Shown: in pieces, positions 45,793-57,404 of the stretch
Position numbering within the stretch: position 1 is the first letter of the stretch
How the letters are laid out: each line of letters opens with the position of its first letter
Assembly (NCBI RefSeq): GCF_029952525.1
Contig: NZ_JASAOF010000003.1
Span: 534,555-598,554 of the forward strand
Reading direction: 5' to 3'
DNA: 64,000 bases
From: Saccharopolyspora ipomoeae
GTDB lineage: Bacteria; Actinomycetota; Actinomycetes; Mycobacteriales; Pseudonocardiaceae
Translations under genes and position numbers: made by a program
Notes under the pieces: generated by a model
Databases searched by the model: none
What the model was told of the DNA's origin: nothing
Seen by the model: only the letters and a program-made list of their open reading frames with translations

Positions 45793-46260
45793 ATGATCAG
45801 GCGGGCCCGTGAGCAGGACGTGGCGGCGATGGTCGAGCTGGTCTACGAGCTCGCCCGCTACGAGGAGGAACCCGAGTCCTGCCACCTCACCGAGCAGCAG
45901 CTGCGAACGGCGCTGTTCGGGCCCGATCCCGCGCTGTTCGGTCACGTGGCCGAAGTGGACGGTGCCGTGGTCGGGTTGTCGCTGTGGTTCCTGAACTTCT
46001 CCACCTGGGAGGGCGTGCACGGGATCTACCTGGAAGATCTCTACGTGCGCCCCGAGCACCGCGGGTCGGGTCTGGGCAAGGAGCTGCTGCGGACGCTGGC
46101 GCGCGAGTGCGTCGAGCGCGGTTACGCGCGGCTGGAGTGGTCCGTGCTGGACTGGAACGAGCCCTCGATCGCGTTCTACAAGGCCCAGGGCGCGTTCCCG
46201 ATGGACGGCTGGAGCGTCTACCGGCTCACCGGCGACGCCCTGACGTCGTTCGGCGGCTGA
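45793..46260 (+). CDS. GNAT acetyltransferase (SAT1/thialysine type)
   Basis: This is a 155-residue acetyl-CoA-dependent N-acetyltransferase. Motif A is LYVRPEHRGSGLGKELLRTLA, and LEWSVLDWNEPSIAFYKAQGA is typical of diamine/thialysine acetyltransferases. It would acetylate polyamines or related amines, compatible with a polyamine link to the BpsA-like gene, but that is inference. Confidence 0.88.
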   Translation: MIRRAREQDVAAMVELVYELARYEEEPESCHLTEQQLRTALFGPDPALFGHVAEVDGAVVGLSLWFLNFSTWEGVHGIYLEDLYVRPEHRGSGLGKELLRTLARECVERGYARLEWSVLDWNEPSIAFYKAQGAFPMDGWSVYRLTGDALTSFGG

Positions 46261-46271
46261 GCGGGTCCTGG

Positions 46272-46700
46272 TCAGTCCTCGCGGGCGTCGGGGGCCATCG
46301 AGGCGTGGAACGACCACTCGCGGCCCTGGCGGTTGAACAGGAACCACAGCACGGCGATCGCGGGGACGGCGATGATCAGGCCGATCAGCGGCCGCCCGGA
46401 CGGGCCGGTGGCGTACCAGGCGGTGCCCAGCAGCAGCAGCTGCAGCAGCAGGGCGGGGGTGCGGGCCCAGTGCTTGCCCTTGATCAGGCCGATGCCCGCG
46501 GCGAGCACGCCGGCGGCCAGCAGGGCGTAGTAGCCGGCCTCACCCCAGGTCTCGCCGCGTTCGAGCTGGCCTACACCGCCGAGGTCGGTGGAGGTGCTGC
46601 GGACCAGCAGCGCCACGACGAACACCAGTCCCGCCACGGCCTGCAGCGTGGTCAGCAGGCCGGCGATGCGCACCGTGCGGGGAACGATCTCGGTAGCCAA
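46272..46700 (-). CDS. Small four-helix membrane protein
   Basis: This is a 142-residue protein from TTG 46700 (GAGAGGG upstream). Four helices are predicted (about residues 12-33, 55-75, 83-97 and 103-122), followed by a short hydrophilic tail. It is a conserved actinobacterial hypothetical type; no function is visible. Confidence 0.75.
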   Translation of the reverse strand: MATEIVPRTVRIAGLLTTLQAVAGLVFVVALLVRSTSTDLGGVGQLERGETWGEAGYYALLAAGVLAAGIGLIKGKHWARTPALLLQLLLLGTAWYATGPSGRPLIGLIIAVPAIAVLWFLFNRQGREWSFHASMAPDARED

Positions 46701-47151
46701 GGGGCCCTCTCAGAATCGGGGCCTGGACCCCGCTAGTGACTCTGCGTGTGCACTTTCGATGGTAATACCGCCCGATCGCCGCATAGCTGCCGCTCGCCCC
46801 AGACGCCATGATCGACTCATGGCTGAAGCGGCGATCGCGGATATCGGGGTGTCCGCCCAGCTCGCCGCGTGCACGTCGGCAGCCGGTGGACGACGAGCGG
46901 GTGCGTTCCGGGGTTACGCATCGAGTCGTCACCGGAAACCGGTGATCAGCGGCGTGGCGCACTCGCTCCTGGTGCGTTCCACCGCCGCGTCCGCCCGTGC
47001 CGCGCACCTCGGCCGGTCCCGTCGGTCGTCGAAGCCGGAGGTGGCCGGACAGCCCAGTTGAGACTTCTCGGGCCGGTTGAGACCGCTCGCCGCGCGTACC
47101 CGAGCCCCCGCGCTCGACGGACACGAAACCGTCTCGCTTAGGCTTCGGGTC
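46701..47151. other. 451-bp intergenic region
   Basis: I find no supportable gene. Open frames on the plus strand (for example from ATG 46819) are short, rich in Ala/Arg/Ser and without family likeness. TAGGCT at 47139-47144 is 7 bp before the lipid-kinase GTG, a likely leaderless promoter. GGTAATACCGCCCG near 46760 is a less GC-rich patch that may be the promoter of the TTG-start membrane gene. Confidence 0.45.
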
Positions 47152-48078
47152 GTGCGCGCTGTTCTCGTCGTCAACCCGCAGGCGACCTCCACCACCGCCA
47201 GCGGCCGGGATGTGCTGGCCGCGGCGCTGGCCAGCGTGCTGAAGCTGGACGTGGTGGAGACCCGGCACTTCGGGCACGCCGCGGAGGCCGCGCGGGACGC
47301 GGTGCGGGACGGCGCGGACCTGGTCATCGCGCACGGCGGTGACGGCACGGTCAACGAAGTGGTCAACGGCATGTTCGAGGTCGCCGAGCCCGGCGATCCG
47401 TCGATGCCGACGCTGGGCGTGGTGCCCGGCGGGTCGGCGAACGTCTTCGGCCGCGCGCTCGGGCTGCCCAAGGATCCGGTGGACGCCACCCACCACCTGA
47501 TGCGCGCGCTGGCGGATCGCAGCACCAGGCAGGTCGGGCTGGGCAAGGCCGATGAGCGGTGGTTCACCTTCAACGCCGGCATCGGCTGGGACGCCGAAGT
47601 GGTCGCCGAGATGGAGCGGCAGCGGTCGCGCGGCCGGGAGGCGACGCCCGCCCTGTACGCCCGGATCGCCCTGTCCTGCTACTTCCGGATGGCGCGCGGC
47701 GAGCCGAAGCTCACCTTGCAAATTGGTGACGACGAGCCGAGTGACCTACTACACAGCGTGTTCGTCTCCAACACCGACCCGTGGACCTACCTGGGGTCGA
47801 CTCCGGTGCGCATGAGCCCCGAGACCAGCTTCGACAACGGTCTCGGCGTGTTCGCGCTGACCAAGACGAGCGTTTACCCTGTGTTGCGACACGTAGCGGA
47901 GATGCTACGCGGTAGAGGGAAACCACACGGAAGAAACTCAATTCAGGCTGCGGATGTGCCCCATCTACGCGTAGCCTGTACGGAGCCGTTGCGCTTGCAG
48001 GTGGACGGCGATTGCCTGGGTGAGCGATCGGTGGTCGAGTTCTCCTCAGTCCCGAACGCTCTCCGCGTCGCTGTATAA
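47152..48078 (+). CDS. Diacylglycerol kinase-like lipid kinase
   Basis: This is a 308-residue protein from GTG 47152. The catalytic core has VVNPQATSTTASGRD, HGGDGTVNEVVNGMF (the GGDGT motif) and GVVPGGSANVFGRALG. The family phosphorylates diacylglycerol or related lipids (DgkB-like). The extended GTG start is preferred to the longer upstream frame because of the TAGGCT box. The role is membrane lipid turnover (inference). Confidence 0.9.
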   Translation: MRAVLVVNPQATSTTASGRDVLAAALASVLKLDVVETRHFGHAAEAARDAVRDGADLVIAHGGDGTVNEVVNGMFEVAEPGDPSMPTLGVVPGGSANVFGRALGLPKDPVDATHHLMRALADRSTRQVGLGKADERWFTFNAGIGWDAEVVAEMERQRSRGREATPALYARIALSCYFRMARGEPKLTLQIGDDEPSDLLHSVFVSNTDPWTYLGSTPVRMSPETSFDNGLGVFALTKTSVYPVLRHVAEMLRGRGKPHGRNSIQAADVPHLRVACTEPLRLQVDGDCLGERSVVEFSSVPNALRVAV

Positions 48079-48223
48079 CCTTCTCGTAACGGATGGACGT
48101 CGCTGTCGGCTCATGACCCCCGTCTGAGCCCGGGAGCACACCGAAACCCCTGGTCAAGTCTCGTCGATCTTTCAGGTGAGTTGGCTCACCGCTCGAGATC
48201 GACCTCTTGACATCGCGGCAGTT

Positions 48224-48268
48224 CGTGAAAGCATTCACAAGCACACGGACTCCGTGAAAGCATTCACA
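48224..48268 (+). promoter_or_regulatory. Two CRP-type boxes upstream of whiB1
   Basis: GTGAAAGCATTCAC occurs at 48225-48238 and again at 48254-48267. Each is GTGA-N6-TCAC, as in the CRP/Rv3676 and GlxR consensus. The 17-bp surrounding word CGTGAAAGCATTCACAA is repeated exactly. In Mycobacterium tuberculosis Rv3676 controls whiB1 through two sites upstream. TTGACA at 48207-48212 could be a -35 element. Confidence 0.75.
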
Positions 48269-48326
48269 AACACCCCGAACGAACTATCGGCGCGCGCATG
48301 GCGTGCCTAGCGAGGAGCAAGGAACA

Positions 48327-48581
48327 ATGGACTGGCGCCACGATGCGGTTTGCCGTGACGAGGACCCGGAGCTGTTCTTCCCGGTTGGGAACAGCGGTCC
48401 TGCTGTGCTGCAGATCGCCGAGGCGAAGGCCGTATGCCGCCGTTGTCCGGTTGCCTCTCAGTGCCTGGCGTGGGCGCTCGAGAGCGGCCAGGACGCCGGT
48501 GTCTGGGGCGGCATGAGCGAAGACGAGCGGCGTGCCCTCAAGCGGCGCAACGCTCGCACCCGGGCGCGCACCAACGCCTGA
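48327..48581 (+). CDS. whiB1: WhiB1 iron-sulfur transcriptional regulator
   Basis: This is an 84-residue WhiB-family protein, the same length as mycobacterial WhiB1. The start MDWRHDAVCRDEDPELFFPVG and the four cluster cysteines (AVC, then VCRRCPVASQC) are all present, followed by the GVWGGMSEDERR turn and a basic tail. The 4Fe-4S cluster senses nitric oxide and binds sigma factor A. Followed by a hairpin terminator at 48595-48641 and pdtaS in opposite orientation, as in mycobacteria. Confidence 0.97.
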   Translation: MDWRHDAVCRDEDPELFFPVGNSGPAVLQIAEAKAVCRRCPVASQCLAWALESGQDAGVWGGMSEDERRALKRRNARTRARTNA

Positions 48582-48594
48582 GTAGCAGCTCGCT

Positions 48595-48641
48595 GAGACG
48601 CGGCAGGTCGGTCGCACCCCCGGTGACCGACCGCCCGTCTC
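48595..48641 (+). terminator. Terminator hairpin after whiB1
   Basis: GAGACG ... GGTCGGTC pairs with GACCGACC ... CGTCTC around the loop GCACCCCCGGT. No long T-run. Confidence 0.65.
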
Positions 48642-48868
48642 GCCCCGGGCCGCACACGGCCTCGCAGCGTGAACTGACCCACCCCGACTAGTAGCTACTC
48701 GGCCGATCAGCGTCGATGTCGGTCCCGCACGTTCCAGCCGATCTCCCCATCTCGACGGGGTAGCCGGAACCCGGCCGGGAAACCGACTCGATCGGCCCGA
48801 CGTCCCAGGCGCGTTGGGACGTCACTCGAACGATCGACGCATCAGCGTGGCGCCCAGCATACGGGCCG

Positions 48869-50362
48869 TCATCGCCGGTACTTCAGAGGCACCCGCAAGA
48901 CCGCCTCGGTACCACGTTGATGACCGCGGCCACGCAAGCTCAACGACCCGCGGAGCTCCGACTCCACGAGGGTCCGCACGATCTGCAGGCCGAGACGTTC
49001 GGCGCGCTCGAGGGAGAATCCCTTCGGCAGGCCACGACCGTCATCCGAGATGACGACGTCGAGCCAGCGCGCCGAACGCTCCGCCTGCACGACCACTTCC
49101 CCGCCCTGCCCCTCCGGGAAGGCGTGCTCGAAAGCGTTCTGCACCAGCTCGGTCAGGACCATCACCAGCGGCGTGGCCAGCTCGGCCGACACCACGCCGA
49201 ACTTCCCGCCGCGGCTGACCTTCACCCCGGTCTCGGCCACGGCGACATCGCTCATCATCGGGATCACCCGGTCCACCACGTCGTCGAGGTCGACCCGCTC
49301 GTCGACCGACATCGACAGCGTCTCGTGCACCAGCGCGATCGAGGTGACCCGCCGCACCGACTCGTCCAGCGCCAGCCGCGCCTCGTTGTTGCCGGTGCGC
49401 CGCGACTGCAACCGCAGCAGCGCGGCCACGGTCTGCAGGTTGTTCTTCACGCGGTGGTGGATCTCGCGGATCGTGGCGTCCTTGGACATCAGCGCCCGGT
49501 CCCGCCGCTTGACCTCGGTGACGTCGCGCACCAGCACCAGCGCGCCGGCCGTCTGACCGCGCGGGCGCAGCGGCAGCGCGCGGAACAGCACCGTCGCACC
49601 GCGGGCCTCGGCCTCGATGCGCATGCTCGGCTCGCCGCCCATCGCCCGCCGGACCCGCTGCGCGACCTCGTCGGCGTCGAACGGGTCGTTGAGCAGCGAC
49701 CGGGTCAGCGGCGCCAGCTGCGCGCCCACCAGGTCCGCGGCGTGGCCCATGCGGTGGTAGGCCGACAGGGCGTTGGGGCTGGCGAACACGACCGTGCCCG
49801 AGTTGTCCAGGCGGATCAGCCCGTCGCCGACGCGCGGGCTGGTGTGCACGTCGGGGGCGGGTTCCGGGGTCGGGAAGGTGCCGTCGGCGACCATCTGGCA
49901 CAGGTCGGCGGCGCTGCCCAGGTAGGAGATCTCCAGCGGGCTGGGCACCCTCGGCACGGCCAGGTTGGTGTCGCGGCTGAGCACGGCCACGATCTCGTCG
50001 CCCAGCTTCACCGGGATGGTCTCGCGCCGGACCGGCACCCCCAGGTGCCAGCGCGGGTCCTCCTCGCGGCAGATGCGGCCCTCCAGGGCCGCGCGGCGCA
50101 GCTGCGGGTGGTCGTCCTGGGTCACCTCGGAGCCGACGACGTCCTCCGGGTGCGCGGTGGGCGCCGTGGTGGGGCGCGCCTGCGCGACGCACAGGAAGCG
50201 GTCCTCCGGTGCCTCGGACGGGCCGATCGGGACCCACATGATGAAGTCGGCGAACGACAGGTCGCTCAGCAGCTGCCACTCGGCGACCACGAGTTGCAGG
50301 TGGTCGGCAGCGGTGCCGGACAGGCCGGTGTGCTCGGCGAGAAGGTCACTCAGCGTGGACAA
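48869..50362 (-). CDS. pdtaS: PdtaS-like sensor histidine kinase
   Basis: This is a 497-residue soluble kinase. An N-terminal GAF-like domain (about residues 1-150) and a PAS domain (about 180-290) precede a HisKA_2 domain with REIHHRVKNNLQTVAALLR and an HATPase region (LTELVQNAFEHAF, DDGRGLPKG, GLQIVRTLVESEL). It starts at TTG 50362, with GGAGGG 7 bp upstream. In mycobacteria PdtaS signals to the RNA-binding response regulator PdtaR and sits beside whiB1. PdtaR is not in this window. Confidence 0.93.
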   Translation of the reverse strand: MSTLSDLLAEHTGLSGTAADHLQLVVAEWQLLSDLSFADFIMWVPIGPSEAPEDRFLCVAQARPTTAPTAHPEDVVGSEVTQDDHPQLRRAALEGRICREEDPRWHLGVPVRRETIPVKLGDEIVAVLSRDTNLAVPRVPSPLEISYLGSAADLCQMVADGTFPTPEPAPDVHTSPRVGDGLIRLDNSGTVVFASPNALSAYHRMGHAADLVGAQLAPLTRSLLNDPFDADEVAQRVRRAMGGEPSMRIEAEARGATVLFRALPLRPRGQTAGALVLVRDVTEVKRRDRALMSKDATIREIHHRVKNNLQTVAALLRLQSRRTGNNEARLALDESVRRVTSIALVHETLSMSVDERVDLDDVVDRVIPMMSDVAVAETGVKVSRGGKFGVVSAELATPLVMVLTELVQNAFEHAFPEGQGGEVVVQAERSARWLDVVISDDGRGLPKGFSLERAERLGLQIVRTLVESELRGSLSLRGRGHQRGTEAVLRVPLKYRR

Positions 50363-50585
50363 GTCGGCCCTCCGGGTCGGCTGCGCGGATCTCCCCCGCC
50401 ATTCTTCCTCCTCGTCACGGCCGTCACCGGCCCCCGCTTAGGAAACCACGAGCGCCACCACCCGCCGGAGCCAGGTATCGGACATGGCAGACTGGAACCT
50501 CGAAATCCCAGCGGAGACCGGGTGTCAGTTGATCACTCGCGGTCACCGGGCTGGAGTGAATCTCGACTTTCGAGGGAGTCGCCTT

Positions 50586-50660
50586 ATGGGCAAGCGCGCG
50601 CGCAAGAAGAAGGACCGGCGCAAGAACAAGGCCAACCACGGCAAGCGCCCCAACTCGTGA
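50586..50660 (+). CDS. 50S ribosomal protein bL37 (24 residues)
   Basis: This is a tiny basic protein, MGKRARKKKDRRKNKANHG and then KRPNS, with ATG 50586 and TGA 50658-50660. GAGGGAG lies just upstream. It matches the actinobacterial large-subunit protein bL37 in length, charge and the ANHGKRPN ending. It is too short for length-based ORF finding. The gene is convergent with secA; a perfect 44-bp palindrome follows. Confidence 0.85.
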   Translation: MGKRARKKKDRRKNKANHGKRPNS

Positions 50661-50686
50661 TCTCGGCGGCTCTTGGCCGCACCCGA

Positions 50687-50730
50687 GATGAGAAAGGCCC
50701 CGGACCGATCGGTCCGGGGCCTTTCTCATC
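50687..50730. terminator. Perfect bidirectional terminator palindrome
   Basis: A 44-bp perfect palindrome: GATGAGAAAGGCCCCGGACC through GGTCCGGGGCCTTTCTCATC with centre GATC. Both sides end in AAA/TTT tracts, so it can terminate both bL37 and secA transcripts. Confidence 0.95.
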
Positions 50731-50738
50731 GCTGACGG

Positions 50739-53621
<2,883 letters not shown>

Positions 53622-53742
53622 CCGGTCGACCTCGCTAGCTGATCGTGACGCGTCCGTCACGGACGCTTTGTGGCCATCGTATTAGAGCTGGCTGTGGGGG
53701 TGTGCCGTAGTCCGCTGCAGCGTTGGCGGACCGCAACACGCG

Positions 53743-53778
53743 GCTGTCCCCCGCGAACCACCGTACGCGGGGGACAGC
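53743..53778 (-). terminator. Hairpin terminator downstream of hpf
   Basis: GCTGTCCCCCGCG (53743-53755) and CGCGGGGGACAGC (53766-53778) form a perfect 13-bp stem about 78 bp downstream of the hpf stop codon, between hpf and secA. Confidence 0.75.
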
Positions 53779-53855
53779 TGTGCGGGTCGGGCGTGGCGCA
53801 GACTCGCCCTGAGGGGTTCTCCGGCGACGAGCGCGGAACCGCCCGGATTGTGTGG

Positions 53856-54536
53856 TCAGGCGTCGGCGAGTCGGATCACGCCGTAGTCGAATCCCTTCCT
53901 GCGGTAGACGACGCTGGGACGGCCGCTGTCGGCGTCGGCGAAGAGGTAGAAGTCGTGGCCGACGAGTTCCATCTGGGAGAGGGCCTCGTCGACGGTCATC
54001 GGTTTGGCCGTGTGCTCCTTCTCGCGCACGACCTGCCCGGGGGCGTAGTCGTAGTCCTCCTCGGTCATGCGCTGCCCCGGCACCTCGGCGGTGCGCTCGG
54101 GGGCTTCCTGGGGCGCTTCGAGCAGCGCGGTCCGGCCTTCGGCCATGCCTGAAGGGCTGGAGCCGGTCACGACGGGCCGGTCGGCCATCGCTGCGGTCGC
54201 CTCTGCCACGGAAGTGGGGTTGTGCTGTCCGTAGTGCACCTTTCTACGGTCGTGCATGCGCCGGAGCCTGCTCTCCAGCTTGGTCGTCGCGGCGTCGAGC
54301 GCGGCGTAGAAGTCGCCGGCGCAGGCTTCGGCGCGGATGGGAGCGCCCTTGCCCTTGAGGGTGATCTCGACTCGTTGGCAGTTCTTGGCCTGGCGGGGGT
54401 TCTTCTCGTGGAACAGTTCCACTTCCGCCCGAATGGCCTTCCGGTTGTACCGCTCAAGCCGGGTCATCTTGGTGGTGACGTGCTCCCGGTAGTGATCGGG
54501 AACCTGAACGTTACGACCCTTGACGACGATATCCAT
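53856..54536 (-). CDS. hpf: Long ribosome hibernation promoting factor
   Basis: This is a 226-residue long-form HPF. The N-terminal domain (about residues 1-100, MDIVVKGRNVQVPDHYREH through ARLRRMHDRRK-like LESRLRRMHDRRKVHYG) binds the 30S A and P sites. The C-terminal domain (about 175-226, PMTVDEALSQMELVGHDFYLF and GFDYGVIRLAD) drives 100S dimer formation. It is monocistronic and expected to be induced at stationary phase. Its gene lies next to secA, as in many actinobacteria. Confidence 0.96.
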   Translation of the reverse strand: MDIVVKGRNVQVPDHYREHVTTKMTRLERYNRKAIRAEVELFHEKNPRQAKNCQRVEITLKGKGAPIRAEACAGDFYAALDAATTKLESRLRRMHDRRKVHYGQHNPTSVAEATAAMADRPVVTGSSPSGMAEGRTALLEAPQEAPERTAEVPGQRMTEEDYDYAPGQVVREKEHTAKPMTVDEALSQMELVGHDFYLFADADSGRPSVVYRRKGFDYGVIRLADA

Positions 54537-54953
54537 TCACGACCTCCGTTCCTTGCATGCTCCGTAGGCGAGGTGTGCACGGGGGCGCCTTGAAAGGGAG
54601 ATCAGCTCGCTTTCGGCGCCAGGGACATGGTTTTCGCTCCTTCCCTCCGCCTCGAGTTGGCTGGATTGGTTCGCCACGTTAGCTCGGTTTATCGATTTGT
54701 GACACCCCCTCGGTAGGGCGAAGTCAAGCATCCACCGAGAGTGATATTTGCAGCCGAAAGCACGAGATCACGCTGAGTGCCAGGCGTGCCCGAAAAGAGC
54801 CGCCGAACGGGTTGTTCACCCGTTCGGGTAGGTAGTGTCGTCGCTCTGCGCAGGGTGGCGATCTGACTGTTCACCCAGCTCATACCCGGAGAACGAACGG
54901 GAGGGCGCTCGGGTTCCTGGGCCGATCAGGTATCGCCGAATCACCCGGGGAGA
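54537..54953. other. 417-bp intergenic region between comF and hpf
   Basis: No supportable gene. It includes a less GC-rich stretch (about 54640-54780, with TTAGCTCGGTTTATCGATTTG) that may hold the hpf promoter, and the inverted repeat at 54803-54827. ATTTGTGACACCCCCTC near 54691 may be part of a stress promoter but does not match a known consensus cleanly. Confidence 0.5.
54803..54827 (-). terminator. Ten-bp-stem hairpin downstream of comF
   Basis: CCGAACGGGT and ACCCGTTCGG form a perfect 10-bp stem with the loop TGTTC. Read on the minus strand it lies about 127 bp past the comF stop and is followed by CGGCTCTTTTCG, a modest T-rich tail. It could be a terminator or an operator. Confidence 0.5.
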
Positions 54954-55637
54954 TCAGCCCGCCGTCGCGGTCAGCGCGAGCACCAGCGAAACCGGACATC
55001 GCGCCGCGTTCAGGGCGGCCGCCGAACCGGCCGCCGTGGCACCGGAGGTGACCACGTCGTCGAGCAGCGCTACCTGCGTTCCCGCTGGTGGGAGGCGTTC
55101 CGGGCGCACCAGCACGCGGCCGTTGAGGTTGTCGGAGCGCTGCTGCGGGGTCAGTCCCGCCGAATCCGCCGCGCCCGGTGCGGTCACCAGGCAGTCCGCG
55201 GCCCGGGCCGGCATCCCCGACGCGGTGAGCGCGGTGGCCGCGTGCCGCGCGATCCGGCCCATGTGGGAACCACCCCGACGCCGCGAGGCCATCGCCCGCG
55301 ACGGCGCCGGGACCAGCCACCACTCCCCCGGCAGCGCGCGGTCCAGGGTGATCGAGCGCAGCGCGACCGCGAGCTGCGCGGCCAGCGGAGCGGCGAGATC
55401 GCGCCGTCCCGATTCCTTGTAGGCCAGCACCGCCCGGCGGGCGGCACCCCGGTACCTGCCGAGCGCGAACACCGGTGGCCCGTCGGCGAGCAGCGGCCGC
55501 TCGACGCGCCGCAGCCCGCCCAACCGGCCCGCGCACTCGCGGCACCACGCGGTGCCCGCGACGTCGCAGCCGACGCAGTGCTGCGGCAGCAGCAGGTCGG
55601 CCAGTCCGGAGAGCGCGTCGCGCAGGCGGGTGAGCAC
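54954..55637 (-). CDS. ComF-family phosphoribosyltransferase-like protein
   Basis: This is a 227-residue protein with an N-terminal zinc-finger-like CVGCDVAGTAWCRECAG and a C-terminal PRTase motif VALLDDVVTSGATAAG. ComF proteins assist DNA uptake in naturally competent bacteria, but the role in actinobacteria is unknown. GTG 55637 was chosen because the family starts at LLDALSGLADLLLPQHC-type sequence; GTG 55670 is possible. It lies at the end of the mtrA-mtrB-lpqB operon. Confidence 0.88.
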   Translation of the reverse strand: MLTRLRDALSGLADLLLPQHCVGCDVAGTAWCRECAGRLGGLRRVERPLLADGPPVFALGRYRGAARRAVLAYKESGRRDLAAPLAAQLAVALRSITLDRALPGEWWLVPAPSRAMASRRRGGSHMGRIARHAATALTASGMPARAADCLVTAPGAADSAGLTPQQRSDNLNGRVLVRPERLPPAGTQVALLDDVVTSGATAAGSAAALNAARCPVSLVLALTATAG

Positions 55638-55688
55638 GCCCCGATCATGACGTTCCCGCCGATCCGACACACCGACGCGTGTCGGGCG

Positions 55689-57404
55689 TCAGCCCGGGAA
55701 GAACGGGATGGAGGCGCCGCCGATGGGGACGTCCAGCAGGGACCAGACGTCCTCGGTGTCCTGGGACTGCCAGATCCCGTGGCGATCGGCGACCACGACC
55801 TGGCCGCCCGGGCCGACCGTGATGGCGGTGAGCGGCTGGCCGAGGTTGGCGGCCGTGTAGGGCTCCCAGCGGAAACCGTCCACCGACAGGTCGAAGACCG
55901 GGAAGTTGTTGCTGTCGGTGGTCGCGACCAGCGACTCGTCCTGGCGCCACTCGACGGAGGTGATCCGCACGTCCTGCGGCGGGCGCAGCACCACCGGCCG
56001 CTGCAGCACGGCCCGGCCGTCGTGCTCACCGATCCCTGCGACCACGACCTCGTCGTCGACGACGGCGGCGACGCGGGTGCCGTCGCGGGACAGCCGCAGG
56101 TCGGTGATCGGGCGACCGGCCTGCAGCGCGCGGGTGTCGACGGTCTGCGGCACCCACCCGGCCGAGGTGGCCATCGCGCGCACCACCTCGCGGCCGTCGA
56201 CGACCGTCCAGGCCTCCTCCTCGCCGCGCCAGGTCGGCTTGCTCATGTAGTTGCCCGCGGTGGGCAGCTCGGCCAGCTGCCCGCCGAAGTCGCCGACGCG
56301 CAGCGCCACGCCACCGGGCCGCCGGGTGACCGCGGCGAACTTGCCGCCGTGCGGCGACCGTCCGGCCCGCACCACGTCGTACTCGCCGGAACCGGCGGGT
56401 CCGGGGATCGGTTTGGCCTGCCGGTCGAGCACCAGCACCCGCTCGGAGACGACGGCCAGGCCCGGCAGGTCGGGGCGCTGCAGGTTGTCGGCCTCGTAGT
56501 TCTCCATGTCGGTGGGGCGCAGGTCCTTGCCGTCGGCGAGCAGCGGCATGCCCTCCTCCTTGATGCGGACGCGCGCGCTGCTGACGCCTTCGAGCGTGTA
56601 GACCACCTGCGCGGCGATCAGCCTGCGGGTCTCCGGCGAGACCTCGCCGAGCTGGCTGAGGTTGACCTCCAGCGCGCCGTCGGCGGCTTCGGTGGTGTTG
56701 GTCTTGGGGTGCACGCCCGGCGGGATCGCGGTGCGCATCGCATCCCGCATGCCCTCCGACGGGCCGGAGGTGAGCAGCTCGATGACCCGGCGCGGCAGCG
56801 TGGTGGCCGGTTGCGACACGACGTAGCGCAGGTCCGGGGCAACGCCGCTGAGGTCGTGGTCGAGGAAGTACACCGGGACCGGGCGGAAGACGCTGCTGAA
56901 CGAGGTCTTGCTGACGACCATCTCCTGCGGCGGGGTGGTGATCCGCCACTGGCCGTTGCCCTGGCGCTCCACCCGCACGTCCACGGTGAGCTCACCGGTC
57001 TCGGGCACGAATGAGGAGTCGGCGAGCAGCCTGCCGACCCGGTCGGCGCGCAGCGTCACCAGCTGGACGCCTTCGGGCAGCGGCTGCGGCGAGGTGGCCG
57101 GGATGGTGTCGACGTTCTCGACGATGAGCATGCCCGGCGGCGGGGTCCAGTTGCGCTCGATCGAGGGCGCCAGGTGCTTGCGGGCGGACTCGTGGTTGCT
57201 GGCGGGCGAGGCCGCCTTGTCGACGAAGCTGCGCACCAGCGCCAGCGGGTCGATGTCGTCCGGCGGCGGGTTGATCGGGATCGTGGTGTTGCTGCCGTCG
57301 ACCTCCTTGACGGCCTTGGGCTCGGAGCTCTCCGGGATCGACGCGCAGGCCGACACCGTCAGCAGCAGGACGAGCAGTGCCATCCACCGGCGTGCCGCGC
57401 GCAT
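55689..57404 (-). CDS. lpqB: Lipoprotein LpqB
   Basis: This is a 571-residue lipoprotein with signal peptide ending at LLTVSACAS (lipobox). A GerMN domain (about residues 180-300) and a beta-propeller-like C-terminal domain (about 320-570) follow. LpqB modulates the MtrAB two-component system and is translationally coupled to mtrB. ATG 57404 has GGAGGA upstream; GTG 57407 is the coupled alternative. Confidence 0.94.
   Translation of the reverse strand: MRAARRWMALLVLLLTVSACASIPESSEPKAVKEVDGSNTTIPINPPPDDIDPLALVRSFVDKAASPASNHESARKHLAPSIERNWTPPPGMLIVENVDTIPATSPQPLPEGVQLVTLRADRVGRLLADSSFVPETGELTVDVRVERQGNGQWRITTPPQEMVVSKTSFSSVFRPVPVYFLDHDLSGVAPDLRYVVSQPATTLPRRVIELLTSGPSEGMRDAMRTAIPPGVHPKTNTTEAADGALEVNLSQLGEVSPETRRLIAAQVVYTLEGVSSARVRIKEEGMPLLADGKDLRPTDMENYEADNLQRPDLPGLAVVSERVLVLDRQAKPIPGPAGSGEYDVVRAGRSPHGGKFAAVTRRPGGVALRVGDFGGQLAELPTAGNYMSKPTWRGEEEAWTVVDGREVVRAMATSAGWVPQTVDTRALQAGRPITDLRLSRDGTRVAAVVDDEVVVAGIGEHDGRAVLQRPVVLRPPQDVRITSVEWRQDESLVATTDSNNFPVFDLSVDGFRWEPYTAANLGQPLTAITVGPGGQVVVADRHGIWQSQDTEDVWSLLDVPIGGASIPFFPG

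Noticed and set aside
46819..47061. Short plus-strand frame starting ATG 46819 (MAEAAIADIG)
   Set aside because: No ribosome site, Ala/Arg/Ser-biased composition and no family resemblance; treated as intergenic.
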